Part shown: positions 37,467 through 45,955 of the stretch, in pieces
Position numbering within the stretch: position 1 is the first letter of the stretch
How the letters are laid out: each line of letters starts with the position of its first letter
Source of the DNA: Pseudomonas sp. 102515
GTDB taxonomy: Bacteria > Pseudomonadota > Gammaproteobacteria > Pseudomonadales > Pseudomonadaceae
Reading direction: 5' to 3'
DNA length: 64,000 bases
NCBI RefSeq assembly: GCF_031085165.1
Contig: NZ_JAVHTY010000003.1
Location: 62,001-126,000 of the forward strand
Made by a program: the position numbers and the translations under genes
The notes under the pieces: model-generated
The model's database searches: none
What the model was told of the DNA's origin: nothing
Seen by the model: the letters and a program-made list of their open reading frames with translations, nothing else

Positions 37467-38033
37467 ATGCGCCAGAAACCCACTGTTCTCGCCCGACAGA
37501 TCGTGGCCAAGAGCCGTCTGTTCACCGTCGAGGAGATGCAGTTGCGCTTCGCCAACGGCGAGGAGCGCACCTACGAGCGCCTGGCCAACAAGGGTACCGG
37601 CCACGGCGCGGTGATGGTGGTGGCCCTGCAGGACGCCACCCGCGCCCTGCTCATCGAGGAATACTGCGGCGGCGTGGAAGACTACGAACTGTCGCTGCCC
37701 AAGGGCCTGGTGGAGCCGGGCGAGGAGATCCTCGACGCCGCCAATCGCGAACTCAAGGAAGAGGCGGGTTTCGGCGCGCACCAGCTGGAATACCTCACCG
37801 CGCTGTCGCTGAGCCCGGGCTACATGAGCCAGCGTATCCACGTCGTGCTGGCCCGCGACCTCTACCCCGAGCGCCTGCCCGGTGACGAACCCGAGCCCCT
37901 CGAGGTCAGCAGCGTCGACCTGCGCGAGCTGTCGCAGCTGGTGCAGAATCCGCGCTTTTCCGAAGGCCGTGCCCTAGCCGCCCTCTATCTGGTGCGCGAC
38001 CTGCTCACCCAACGCGGAGAATTGCCGGCATGA
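37467..38033 (+). CDS. nudE: ADP-compound Nudix hydrolase NudE
   Basis: The 188-aa Nudix hydrolase starts at MRQKPTVLARQIVAKSRLF with AGGAG upstream. The complete Nudix box is G-x5-E-x7-REL-x-EE-x-GF (GLVEPGEE...RELKEEAGF). It hydrolyses ADP-ribose, NADH and Ap3A-type dinucleotides in E. coli. Its stop overlaps the next start (ATGA), so it is coupled to cysQ. Confidence 0.95.
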   Translation: MRQKPTVLARQIVAKSRLFTVEEMQLRFANGEERTYERLANKGTGHGAVMVVALQDATRALLIEEYCGGVEDYELSLPKGLVEPGEEILDAANRELKEEAGFGAHQLEYLTALSLSPGYMSQRIHVVLARDLYPERLPGDEPEPLEVSSVDLRELSQLVQNPRFSEGRALAALYLVRDLLTQRGELPA

Positions 38034-38872
38034 TGGCGCCCGTTTCCATTACCGCTCCGCTGGTGCTCAACGTCGTCGACCTGGTGCGCCAGGCCGGCGC
38101 GGCCATCCTGCCCCATTGGCGTCAGGGCGTGGCAGTGCGGCAGAAGAGCGACGACTCGCCGGTGACCGCCGCCGACCTCGCCGCCCACCGGGTGCTGGCC
38201 GAAGGCCTGGCGCGCCTGACCCCAGACGTACCGGTGCTGTCGGAAGAGGCCTGCGACATTCCCTTCGCGGCACGCAGCGCCTGGGACGTCTGGTGGGTGG
38301 TCGACCCCCTGGACGGCACCAAGGAATTCATCGATGGCAGCGAGGAATTCACCGTCAACGTGGCCCTGGTCGAGCGTGGCCAGGTGATCTTCGGCGTGGT
38401 CGGCATCCCCACCCGTGACGTCTGCTTCAGCGGCGGCCGCGAACTGGGTGCGTTCCGCATCCAGGGCGAAGACGGCATCGAGATCGGCGTGCGCATCCAA
38501 CCGGAAGACGCCTTCACCGTGGTCGCCAGCCGCCGCCACGGCAGTCCGGCGCAGGAACGCCTGCTGGACGGACTGAGCACCTTGGTAGGCGAACCCAAGC
38601 GGGTCAGCGTCGGCAGCTCGCTCAAGTTCTGCCTCCTGGCCGAAGGCCTGGCCGACTTCTATCCCCGGCTCGCCCCCACTTCCCAGTGGGACACCGCCGC
38701 CGCCCAGGGCGTGCTGGAAGGCGCCGGCGGCGAGGTCCTGACCCTGGACGGCCAGCCCCTTACGTACGAGATGCGCGAGTCCTTTCTCAACCCGCACTTC
38801 CTCGCCCTGCCGCGCGAGGCCGAATGGCGGCAGCAGGTGCTGGCGCTGGCCGGGTCGTTGGGCGACGCCTGA
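38030..38872 (+). CDS. cysQ: 3'(2'),5'-bisphosphate nucleotidase CysQ
   Basis: The 280-aa inositol-monophosphatase-fold enzyme starts at ATG 38030 or the adjacent ATG 38033. Metal and substrate motifs are SEE (LSEEACDIP), WVVDPLDGTKEFI and the C-terminal SQWDTAAAQGVLEGAGG. It removes pAp, the inhibitory by-product of sulfate assimilation, giving AMP. It overlaps nudE by 4 bases, so the two nucleotide-salvage enzymes form an operon. Confidence 0.96.
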   Translation: MMAPVSITAPLVLNVVDLVRQAGAAILPHWRQGVAVRQKSDDSPVTAADLAAHRVLAEGLARLTPDVPVLSEEACDIPFAARSAWDVWWVVDPLDGTKEFIDGSEEFTVNVALVERGQVIFGVVGIPTRDVCFSGGRELGAFRIQGEDGIEIGVRIQPEDAFTVVASRRHGSPAQERLLDGLSTLVGEPKRVSVGSSLKFCLLAEGLADFYPRLAPTSQWDTAAAQGVLEGAGGEVLTLDGQPLTYEMRESFLNPHFLALPREAEWRQQVLALAGSLGDA

Positions 38873-38877
38873 GGCCG

Positions 38878-40107
38878 TCAGGCCACTACTTTGGCCAGTT
38901 CCGGCACATCGCCGGACAGGCCCAGGGCACGACGGACGAACAGTGCCTTGGCCTCGAAATGGCGATCGACCTGCTTCAGTGCGGCGTTGCGCAGCCAGCG
39001 CAGCGGCAGACGATCATCCTGGAACAGCCGCTGGAAGCCTTCCATCGCCGCCATCATCGCCAGGTTGTGCGGCATGCGCCGGCGCTCGTAGCGCTCCAGC
39101 ACCCGTTGTTCGGCGATGGATTCACCGCGTGCCTGGGCATGGCGCAACTCTTCGGCCAGTACCGCGGCGTCGAGAAAGCCCAGGTTGACGCCCTGTCCAG
39201 CCAGCGGGTGGATGACGTGGGCGGCATCGCCGATCAAGGCCAGGCCGGGTTCCACATAGCGCTTGGCATGACGCTGGCGCAGCGGGATGCACAGCCGCGT
39301 GTCGCTGCATTCCACCTTGCCCAGCCGATGCTCGAAGGCCTCGCCCAGGGCTTGGCAGAAGGCCGCGTCGTCCAGTGCCATCAGCCGCTCGCCCTGCTTG
39401 GGCGTGCAGGACCAGACGATGGAGCACCAGCGGGTATCGCCACCGCGGTCCAGCGGCAGGAAGGCCAGCGGACCGTCATCGGTGAACCTCTGCCAGGCGG
39501 TGCGCTGGTGCGATTCGGCACAGCGCACACTGGTGACGATGGCATGGTGCAGGTAGTCCCACTCGCGGGTTTCCAGACCGGCCAGACGGCGCACGGCGGA
39601 GGTGGCGCCATCGGCGGCCACCACCAGGGGTGCCCGGATCTGGCGGTCGCCGGCCAGTTGCACCAGCCATTGGTCGCCGGAGCGGCGCAGCAACTCCAGG
39701 CGCGCCTCGGGCAGGAGCAGGACGTTGGCCTCGGCCAGGCGTTCGAGCAGGGCGTCCTGCACCACGCGATTCTCGACGATGTGGCCGAGCACCTCGGCGT
39801 GCACGCTGGCGGCATCGAAATGCACGGCGCCGGTGCCGGAGCCGTCCCAGACGTGCATCGCCTGGTAGGGACTGACACGCCGCGCGAGGATGCCGTCCCA
39901 GGCACCGAGGCGCTGCAGGATGCGTTGACTGGCCAGCGACAGGGCGCTGACCCGGGGTTCGAAGGGCAGGTCGGCCTCGGTGGCGCCAGGCTCGAGAGTG
40001 CCGCGGTCGAGCAGCACCACCGACAGGCCGTTGTCGGCCAGGGCCAGGGCCAGGGCGCTGCCGACCATGCCGGCACCGACGATCACCAGATCCGCATGGG
40101 TCAGCAT
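38878..40107 (-). CDS. FAD-dependent ubiquinone hydroxylase, UbiI/VisC type
   Basis: The 409-aa flavoprotein monooxygenase starts at MLTHADLVIVGAGMVG with AGGAG upstream; an in-frame extension would run into ubiH. It has the Rossmann GxGxxG (VGAGMVGSAL), the middle DG motif (VVAADGATSAVR) and the FAD ribityl motif (IGDAAHVIHPLAGQGVNLG). It is the second hydroxylase of the pepP-ubiH operon, the position held by the VisC/UbiI-like enzyme in pseudomonads. It hydroxylates the benzoquinone ring on the way to ubiquinone. Whether it acts at C5 or C6 cannot be told from the motifs. Confidence 0.92.
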   Translation of the reverse strand: MLTHADLVIVGAGMVGSALALALADNGLSVVLLDRGTLEPGATEADLPFEPRVSALSLASQRILQRLGAWDGILARRVSPYQAMHVWDGSGTGAVHFDAASVHAEVLGHIVENRVVQDALLERLAEANVLLLPEARLELLRRSGDQWLVQLAGDRQIRAPLVVAADGATSAVRRLAGLETREWDYLHHAIVTSVRCAESHQRTAWQRFTDDGPLAFLPLDRGGDTRWCSIVWSCTPKQGERLMALDDAAFCQALGEAFEHRLGKVECSDTRLCIPLRQRHAKRYVEPGLALIGDAAHVIHPLAGQGVNLGFLDAAVLAEELRHAQARGESIAEQRVLERYERRRMPHNLAMMAAMEGFQRLFQDDRLPLRWLRNAALKQVDRHFEAKALFVRRALGLSGDVPELAKVVA

Positions 40108-40126
40108 GCTCGTTTCTCCTCGCAGG

Positions 40127-41308
40127 TCAGGGACGGGTACCCAGGCCCATGGCCTGGCGGGCGAAGGCGCTCTTGGCCGGCGGGCACAGCTCCAGGCCGA
40201 CCAGGCCCAGGTTGCGTCCGGCACTGAGCCAGAGCCGGCTGTTGGAGAACAGCCGGGTGATGCGATCGGAAAAGCCGATGGTCAGCTGCTGGTCCAGACG
40301 CTGGCGCTGCAGGTAGTCCTGCAGGGTGGCGAAATCGCCGGGCGCCGCGGCGCTTTCCAGCAGGCATTCGGCCAGGCTGTCGACATCGCGCAAGGACAGG
40401 TTGAAGCCCTGGCCGGCGATGGGGTGCAGGCTGTGGGCGGCATTGCCCAGGACCACCAGGTGCGGGCGGACCTGCTCGTTGGCTTCCAGCAGGGTCAGCG
40501 GATAGGCATGGCGGGTGCCGACCTGGGTGAAGCTGCCCAGGCGATAGCCCACCGCCTGCTGCAATTCGGCGAGAAAGACGGCATCGGGCGCCTGTTGCAG
40601 CCGCAGGGCCTCGCCGTCCGGCTGGGTCCAGACCAGGGCACTGCGCTGACCCGGCAGGGGCAGCAGCGCCAGGGGGCCGTGGGGGGTGAAACGCTCGAAA
40701 GCGCGACCGCCATGGCCGAGATTGGTCGAGACGTTGGCGATCAGCGCGGTCTGCTCATAGACCGTCCGCCGCACCTCGATGCCGAGGGCTTCGCGCAGCG
40801 CCGAGCGGCCGCCGTCGGCGAGCACCGCCAGGCCGCATTCGAGGATGTCGCCATCATCCAGCTCCAGGCGATAGCCGTCGGCAACGGCGGTGAGCCTGCG
40901 TACCTCGGCCGGGCAGCGCCATTCCACCACCTCGCGATCCAGGGCCTGCCAGAGCACCTGGCCGATCCAGGCGTTCTCCACCACATAGCCCAGCGCCGGC
41001 AGGTGCTCGTCGCGGGCGAGCAGCTGGGTCACGCCGAAGCGGCCCTGATCGGAGACCTGGATCTCGCGGATCGCCTCGGCATGCTCGGCCAGGGCGTCCC
41101 AGACGCCGAGGCGCTGGTAGATCAGCCGCGAGCCATAGGACAGTGCCGAGGAGCGGGCATCGTAGCTGGGCTGATAGGTGTCGCCGGGAGCGAAGGGCTC
41201 CACCAGCAGGATGCGCCAGCCGCGCGCCTTGGCCCCGGCCTGCAGGGCCAGGGCCAGACTGGCGCCCACCAGGCCGCCACCGATGATGGCGATATCAGGA
41301 CGTTGCAT
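40127..41308 (-). CDS. ubiH: 2-octaprenyl-6-methoxyphenol hydroxylase UbiH
   Basis: The 393-aa FAD monooxygenase has IIGGGLVGASLALAL at the N-terminus, the VLADGGRSALRE DG motif and LGNAAHSLHPIAGQGFNL at the FAD site. Between the first two, YDARSSALSYGSR is typical of UbiH. Its start overlaps the pepP end by 14 bases. The order ygfB-pepP-ubiH-second hydroxylase is the classical gammaproteobacterial arrangement. Confidence 0.95.
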   Translation of the reverse strand: MQRPDIAIIGGGLVGASLALALQAGAKARGWRILLVEPFAPGDTYQPSYDARSSALSYGSRLIYQRLGVWDALAEHAEAIREIQVSDQGRFGVTQLLARDEHLPALGYVVENAWIGQVLWQALDREVVEWRCPAEVRRLTAVADGYRLELDDGDILECGLAVLADGGRSALREALGIEVRRTVYEQTALIANVSTNLGHGGRAFERFTPHGPLALLPLPGQRSALVWTQPDGEALRLQQAPDAVFLAELQQAVGYRLGSFTQVGTRHAYPLTLLEANEQVRPHLVVLGNAAHSLHPIAGQGFNLSLRDVDSLAECLLESAAAPGDFATLQDYLQRQRLDQQLTIGFSDRITRLFSNSRLWLSAGRNLGLVGLELCPPAKSAFARQAMGLGTRP

Positions 41309-42644
41309 GAGCGTTCTCCCGGCGGTCGCGCGCGGCCGCCATCAAGCCTTCGATCTCCGCGGCCGCCTTGGGCAGGCCGGCGGTCAGCACCTCGCGACCA
41401 CAGCGCGTCACCAGCACCTCGTCCTCGATGCGGAGGCCCAGGCCGCGCCATTTGCGCGGCACCTCGGCCTCCGGAGGGATGTAGAGTCCGGGCTCAACGG
41501 TCAGTACCATGCCGGGCTCCAGCATCCGCCACTGATCGCCGATGCGGTATTCGCCGACGTCATGGACATCCAGCCCCAGCCAGTGACCGGCGCGGTGCAT
41601 GTAGAACTGGCGACAGGCGCCCGCCTCGATCAGCGCGTCCAGTTCGCCCTGGAGCAGGCCCAGGGCGAGCAGCCCCTCGGTGATCACCCTGACCGTGGCT
41701 TCGTGGGGTTCGTTCCAGTGCCGTCCGGGCGCCACGCAGGCGATGGCGGCCTGGTTGGCGGCCAGCACGATGTCGTACAGCTGCCGCTGCTCCGGCGAGA
41801 AGCGGCCATTGACCGGAAAGGTGCGGGTCACGTCGCTGGCATAGCATTCCAGCTCGCATCCGGCATCGATCAGTACCAGGTCGCCGTCGCGCAGGGGCGC
41901 ATCGTTGGCCTGGTAGTGCATGACGCAGGCATTGGCTCCGGCGGCGACGATGGAGCCATAGGCCGCCAGCCGGGCACCACCCTGGCGGAAGCAGTAGTCC
42001 AGCTCCGCCTCCAGGTGATACTCACGCAGCCCCGGCCGGCAGGCCTGGATGGCGCGCAGGTGGGCGGCGCAGGTCAATTCGGCGGCGGCCTTGAGCAGGC
42101 GCACCTCGGCGGCCGACTTGTACAGCCGGCTGTCGTGCAACAGGGTATCCAGCGCCAGGAGTTCCCGCGGCGGCGAGGCGCCCTGGTCGGCCTTGGCGCG
42201 GATCAGTTCGATCCAGTTGAGCAGTTGCCGCTCGAATTCCGGATGGGCGCCCATGGCGTAGTAGACCCGCTCGCGCCCTTCCAGCAGCCCGGGCAGGATG
42301 TCGTCCAGATCGCCGATGGGAAAGGCATCGTCCGCGCCATAGTCGGCCAGTGCGCCTTCCTGACCGGCGCGCCGACCCTCCCAGCGCTCCAGCTCCGCGT
42401 CCCGCTCGCGGCAGAACAGCAGGTATTCACCGTGGGCCCGGCCGGGAATCAGCACGGCCAGGGCCTCGGGTTCGGGAAAACCGGTGAGGTACTGGAAATC
42501 GCTGTCCTGGCGATAGGGCTGCTCGATGTCGCGATTGCGCAGGCACACCGGCGCGGCGGGCAGCAGGGCGATGCCGCCGTGGCCGATCTCGGCCATCAGG
42601 GCGCGGCGGCGACGGGCGAATTCGGCCTTGTGGATCCGCGGCAT
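41295..42644 (-). CDS. pepP: Xaa-Pro aminopeptidase PepP
   Basis: The 449-aa M24B metallopeptidase has an N-terminal creatinase-like domain (about residues 1-170) and a pita-bread catalytic domain. Metal ligands are visible in LVLIDAGCELECYASDVTRTF (two Asp), HRAGHWLGLDVHD (His), LTVEPGLYIP (Glu) and LRIEDEVLVT (Glu). It is a di-Mn enzyme that removes N-terminal residues preceding proline. The start is 6 bp after the ygfB stop, so it is co-transcribed. Confidence 0.97.
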   Translation of the reverse strand: MPRIHKAEFARRRRALMAEIGHGGIALLPAAPVCLRNRDIEQPYRQDSDFQYLTGFPEPEALAVLIPGRAHGEYLLFCRERDAELERWEGRRAGQEGALADYGADDAFPIGDLDDILPGLLEGRERVYYAMGAHPEFERQLLNWIELIRAKADQGASPPRELLALDTLLHDSRLYKSAAEVRLLKAAAELTCAAHLRAIQACRPGLREYHLEAELDYCFRQGGARLAAYGSIVAAGANACVMHYQANDAPLRDGDLVLIDAGCELECYASDVTRTFPVNGRFSPEQRQLYDIVLAANQAAIACVAPGRHWNEPHEATVRVITEGLLALGLLQGELDALIEAGACRQFYMHRAGHWLGLDVHDVGEYRIGDQWRMLEPGMVLTVEPGLYIPPEAEVPRKWRGLGLRIEDEVLVTRCGREVLTAGLPKAAAEIEGLMAAARDRRENAHATS

Positions 42645-42650
42645 GGCCGC

Positions 42651-43205
42651 TCAGTGCACCACGGGCGCAGGTTCGGGAGTGGGACCACGGCCGTATTCGC
42701 CATAGAGCAGCAGCGGGGCGACGCGCAGGTATTCGGTGACTTCCATGAAGTCGTTCTCGCCCTCTTCGCCCTCTTCGGCGGGCTCCTGGATCTGGGCGAT
42801 GGCCGCCAGGTCTTCGAGCACCTCGCGCGCCTCGCCGGAGACCTCGCCGGTGCGCCCGGACAGCCCGAAACCGGCCAGGAAGCCCTGGCACCACTGGCCC
42901 AGCGCGGCGGTGCGCTCGGCGAGGGTCACCTCGTCCGGCGGCAGCATCAGCACCAGGGCCACCTGCTGGCCGGCGAATTCCTGCTGCACCATGCCCAGCA
43001 GCCCCGACAGCGCCGCCTGCAGACGCTCGCCCGGCGCGCCACCGAGCAGCTCGCTGGCCGCGGCCAGCCAGTCGTTCTCGTCGAAGCCCGCGCCCCCGCA
43101 GACCCGCCCGAGCAGGTGACCGTGGAGTTCGGCGGGCGAGACCGGCAGAGCGGCCTCGGCGAGCAGGGTGGCGAAGGCGGCGTAGGCGGATGCTGAGCTG
43201 GACAT
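42651..43205 (-). CDS. YecA/YgfB-family (UPF0149) protein
   Basis: The 184-aa acidic helical protein has the UPF0149 features [16 protein letters not shown] near the N-terminus and [13 protein letters not shown] in the middle, then a very acidic stretch (EEGEEGEND) and [13 protein letters not shown]. It is the first gene of the pepP-ubiH operon. In P. aeruginosa YgfB has been linked to AmpC/beta-lactam responses through AlpA; that role is recalled, not shown here. It is divergent from the ZapB-like gene. Confidence 0.93.
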   Translation of the reverse strand: MSSSASAYAAFATLLAEAALPVSPAELHGHLLGRVCGGAGFDENDWLAAASELLGGAPGERLQAALSGLLGMVQQEFAGQQVALVLMLPPDEVTLAERTAALGQWCQGFLAGFGLSGRTGEVSGEAREVLEDLAAIAQIQEPAEEGEEGENDFMEVTEYLRVAPLLLYGEYGRGPTPEPAPVVH

Positions 43206-43303
43206 GGCGTCGAGGGGAGGCGCTGGCTAGAATGAAGCCTTATCCTACGCGCTGACCCCGCCGGCGGCCAATCTCGTTGCACCCTTCTGGAGCTGTAGCC
43301 CTC

Positions 43304-43534
43304 ATGCGCGAGTCTCGCGACACGCCCCTCGACGCCGATCTGGAAGCCCTCGGTGACCGTGTGGAGCGCCTGCTCCTGCGTCTTGAGGAATTGCAGCGGC
43401 AGAATCGACAACTGCGCCAGGGCGAGCGCAACTGGCGCCAGGAGCGCGCCGAGTTGATCGAGAAGAACGAATTGGCCAGATCGAAGGTCGAAGCGATGAT
43501 TTTACGCCTGAAAGCCTTGGAGCAGGACTCATGA
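43304..43534 (+). CDS. Small coiled-coil protein (TIGR02449/ZapB-like)
   Basis: The 76-aa protein starts at MRESRDTPLDADLEALG; an ATG 27 bases earlier lacks support. It is almost entirely a charged helix with heptad leucines (LGDRVERLLLRLEELQRQNRQL), so it should form a coiled coil as in ZapB. Its stop overlaps the zapA start by 4 bases (ATGA). The coupling to zapA supports a role at the division ring. Confidence 0.88.
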   Translation: MRESRDTPLDADLEALGDRVERLLLRLEELQRQNRQLRQGERNWRQERAELIEKNELARSKVEAMILRLKALEQDS

Positions 43535-43839
43535 GCATCGAGACCGTGACCGTCCAGATACTGGAAAAGGAATATCGCATCAGCTGCCCGGCTGACGAGC
43601 GCGCCAACCTGGAGAGCACCGCTCGCTACCTGGACGGCAAGATGCGCGAGATCCGCGGCAGCGGCAAGGTCATCGGCGCCGACCGCGTGGCCGTGATGGC
43701 CGCCCTCAACATCACCCACGAACTGCTGCACCGTCAGGACGACGTCAGCCTGGAAGTCAGCAGCACCCGCGAGCGGGTCCGCGACCTGCTGGATCGCGTC
43801 GACCGGGCGCTGATCACCGAACACGACACCACCGCCTGA
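43531..43839 (+). CDS. zapA: Cell division protein ZapA
   Basis: The 102-aa protein has the ZapA start VTVQILEKEYRISCPADERANL and the RVAVMAALNITHELLH helix, followed by a C-terminal coiled coil. It bundles FtsZ protofilaments in the cytoplasm and binds ZapB. It is translationally coupled to the upstream coiled-coil gene. The 6S RNA gene follows 58 bp later, the standard gammaproteobacterial order. Confidence 0.97.
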   Translation: MSIETVTVQILEKEYRISCPADERANLESTARYLDGKMREIRGSGKVIGADRVAVMAALNITHELLHRQDDVSLEVSSTRERVRDLLDRVDRALITEHDTTA

Positions 43840-43862
43840 CCGACGAGCTTAGATAGGTGGGG

Positions 43863-43891
43863 GTTTGCATCCCGGCTCAGGGGCGTATACT
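43863..43891 (+). promoter_or_regulatory. Sigma-70 promoter of 6S RNA
   Basis: The -10 box TATACT (43886-43891) is a five-of-six match. A TTTGCA/TTGCAT -35 lies at about 43864-43870 with 15-16 bp spacing. The start would be near 43898, just where the closing stem of 6S RNA begins. Confidence 0.7.
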
Positions 43892-43897
43892 GGAGGT

Positions 43898-44075
43898 CAC
43901 TCTCTGGTGTGTGCGCCAGTCGGTCATGTCCCCGAGCCGATAAGCAACACCCCGGGGGTTGCTCGTAAGGCTGGTGTGCATGTCCGCTACGGCGGAAAGC
44001 CTAAAGGTCTACGACTTCTCCCACCTTGAACCAAGGGTTCAAGGGCTACACCGGCAGCGGCATTCCGGAGAGCTC
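43898..44075 (+). ncRNA. ssrS: 6S RNA
   Basis: The roughly 178-nt gene lies between zapA and the 5-formyl-THF cyclo-ligase gene, the conserved site of ssrS. CTCTCTGG (43900-43907) pairs with CCGGAGAG (44065-44072) as the closing stem. Internal landmarks fit pseudomonad 6S: GGTGTGTGCGCCAGTCGGT, GTCCCCGAGCCGATAA, GTGCATGTCCGC..GCGGAAAGCC and a CCTTGAACC/GGTTCAAGG hairpin. It binds sigma-70 RNA polymerase by mimicking an open promoter. It can be co-transcribed with the next gene. Confidence 0.93.
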
Positions 44076-44084
44076 ATTTCCTTC

Positions 44085-44720
44085 ATGACCACCCCGCCTT
44101 CCCCCGATCTCAGCAGGCCCGCGCTACGCAAGCTCCTCCGCCAGCGACGTCGCGCCCTCACCGCCGTCCAGCAACGCCAGGCCGCCCGCCAGCTCTATCG
44201 GCAACTCGCCCAGCACCCGCTGTTCCGCCGTGCCCGGCATATCGCCTTCTATCTGCCCAGCGATGGCGAAATCGATCCGCGTCCACTGCTCGAAGAAGCC
44301 CAGCGCCGTGGCAAGGCGACCTACCTGCCGGTGCTCTCGCGCTGGCCGCGGACGGCGATGATCTTTCAGCGGGTCGGGCACGGCGAATCCTGGGTGCGCA
44401 ACCGCTTCGGCATCGCCGAGCCACGCCCGGATCGCCGCCTGGGTCGGCCGACCTGGGCCCTGGATCTGATCCTGATGCCGCTGGTAGGCTTCGATCCCCA
44501 GGGCGGACGCCTGGGCATGGGCAAGGGCTTCTACGACCGCAACCTGGCTTACCTGGCGCGCCGACGGCAATGGCACAGTCCGCAGTTGATCGGCTGCGCC
44601 CATGAATGTCAGAAGGTGAAACGGCTGGCACTGGCGGCCTGGGACGTGCCCATGGCGGCCGTGGTGAGCGATGGCGACTGGTACGCTCAGCGGATGGGAG
44701 AGACTTCCCGCGTCGGCTGA
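44085..44720 (+). CDS. 5-formyltetrahydrofolate cyclo-ligase
   Basis: The 211-aa enzyme starts at MTTPPSPDLSRPALRKLLRQRRRAL; a longer upstream frame translates the 6S RNA and is not real. ATP and folate motifs are IAFYLPSDGEIDPRPLL and LGMGKGFYDRNL. It converts 5-formyl-THF to 5,10-methenyl-THF. The gene (ygfA/fau) follows 6S RNA as in E. coli and P. aeruginosa. Confidence 0.95.
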   Translation: MTTPPSPDLSRPALRKLLRQRRRALTAVQQRQAARQLYRQLAQHPLFRRARHIAFYLPSDGEIDPRPLLEEAQRRGKATYLPVLSRWPRTAMIFQRVGHGESWVRNRFGIAEPRPDRRLGRPTWALDLILMPLVGFDPQGGRLGMGKGFYDRNLAYLARRRQWHSPQLIGCAHECQKVKRLALAAWDVPMAAVVSDGDWYAQRMGETSRVG

Positions 44721-44854
44721 GCGTCGCTGGCATAGCGGGCGTACTGCTGCTGGCTCTGGCGCTGTTCCCAGAAACTCTGGGTGTACCCAGTGGTGACCAC
44801 GCCCAGGGTGAAGATCAGGACCAGCACCCACAACAAATCAGGTTTGCGTTTCAT
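44687..44854 (-). CDS. Small single-pass membrane protein
   Basis: The 55-aa protein starts at MKRKPDLLWVLVLIFTLGVV. It has one hydrophobic segment (about residues 6-23) behind a positively charged N-terminus and a short polar tail (SFWEQRQSQQQYARY). The end overlaps the convergent cyclo-ligase end by 34 bp. Small proteins of this type occur here in other pseudomonads. The function is unknown, and the ribosome binding site is weak. Confidence 0.6.
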   Translation of the reverse strand: MKRKPDLLWVLVLIFTLGVVTTGYTQSFWEQRQSQQQYARYASDAQPTREVSPIR

Positions 44855-45036
44855 CGAGCTGGGCCACCCCCTTGCTGGCACCTTTGGGCAGGACAGGACG
44901 TCGCCCTGTTATGCTCAGCGCGTACGATCAGACTACATCCGGAATGCGCGGCATTCTGCGACAAGCGGTCGCCCCTTGCAATCGACCAGACCCTTTCCTG
45001 GAAGCTCCCGAGCCTCCATTCGTCAGGAGACGAACC

Positions 45037-45492
45037 GTGGCCTGCTGGCTGTTGAAATCCGAGCCCGATGAGTTCTCGCTAACCGCCCTGGAACGCCTGG
45101 GCCAGGCGCGCTGGGATGGAGTGCGCAATTACCAGGCGCGTAACTTCCTGCGCGCCATGGCACCCGACGAGCTGTTCTTCTTTCATCATTCGAGTTGCGC
45201 CGAACCGGGCATCGCCGGCATCGGCCGCATCGTCGGCGAAGCCTTCGCGGACCCCACCGCCCTGGATCCCGAAAGCCCCTACCATGCGCCCAAGGCCAGC
45301 GCCGAAGACAATCCCTGGACAGCGCGCCAGGTAGCCTTCGTCGAGGCCTTTCCGCGGGTCCTGACCCTGCCGCGCCTGCGCCAGTTGCCGGCACTCGCCG
45401 ACTTCGCCCTGCTGCGCAAGGGCAATCGCCTGTCGGTGATGCCGGTCAGCGCAGAGGAGTGGGCGGCGATCGTCGCCGCGGCCCGCGGCTGA
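45037..45492 (+). CDS. EVE-domain (thymocyte nuclear protein-like) protein
   Basis: The 151-aa protein is read from GTG 45037, which has AGGAG 8 nt upstream and gives the exact family N-terminus ACWLLKSEPDEFS. PUA-like fold landmarks are WDGVRNYQARNFLRAM, DELFFFHHSSC, GIAGIGRIVGEA and LRKGNRLSVMPVS. EVE domains read modified bases in DNA or RNA, and in bacteria they can be linked to restriction. Here the gene is free-standing and housekeeping-like. The partner base is unknown. Confidence 0.93.
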   Translation: MACWLLKSEPDEFSLTALERLGQARWDGVRNYQARNFLRAMAPDELFFFHHSSCAEPGIAGIGRIVGEAFADPTALDPESPYHAPKASAEDNPWTARQVAFVEAFPRVLTLPRLRQLPALADFALLRKGNRLSVMPVSAEEWAAIVAAARG

Positions 45493-45501
45493 CCGTCTAC
45501 G

Positions 45502-45909
45502 TCAGGGCTGGATGATCAGGTTGTTGAACAGCAGGTCTTCCACCAGAGGCTTGCCTTCCTCCTGGGTGAGGACGCTCTGCACCTGCTTGAGGGCTTCCTG
45601 GCGCAGTTTCTCGCGGGCTTCCACGCCGGCCAGGGTCTCGTCCGTCTGCTGGGCGAAGAGCATCACCAGCTGATTGCGGATCAGCGGCTCGTGGAACTCC
45701 ACCTTATCCTTGGCCTCCTTGCCGGTCATCATCAGGGCGATGTCGGCCTTGTAGTACTTGAGCTTGGGACCGCTGCCATAGTTGCCGACCAGGGCCGGAG
45801 TCAGGTTGTAGAACTCGGTCTTGGGTGCCTCCCCTTCCTTCTTCTCTTCGTTCGCCCAGGCAGTGAAGGCCAGGCAGAAGGACAACAAAACGGCAGCGAC
45901 GGCTTTCAC
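45502..45909 (-). CDS. FliL-like secreted protein
   Basis: The 135-aa protein has a cleavable-looking signal peptide (about residues 1-19) in place of the membrane anchor of true FliL. The rest follows the FliL C-terminal pattern: FYNLTPALVGNYG, LKYYKADIALMM, HEPLIRNQLVMLFAQQ and VLTQEEGKPLVEDLLFNNLIIQ. No flagellar genes are nearby. It is downstream of the DUF5924 gene on the same strand. Whether it works at the motor or elsewhere in the envelope is open. Confidence 0.88.
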   Translation of the reverse strand: MKAVAAVLLSFCLAFTAWANEEKKEGEAPKTEFYNLTPALVGNYGSGPKLKYYKADIALMMTGKEAKDKVEFHEPLIRNQLVMLFAQQTDETLAGVEAREKLRQEALKQVQSVLTQEEGKPLVEDLLFNNLIIQP

Positions 45910-45955
45910 GGCGAATCCTCTAGAGGGTGGATGGCTGCAGCATAGCCAGCGGGAT

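Noticed and set aside
43959-44084. N-terminal extension of the cyclo-ligase gene
   Set aside because: It translates the 6S RNA gene; the family N-terminus begins at 44085.
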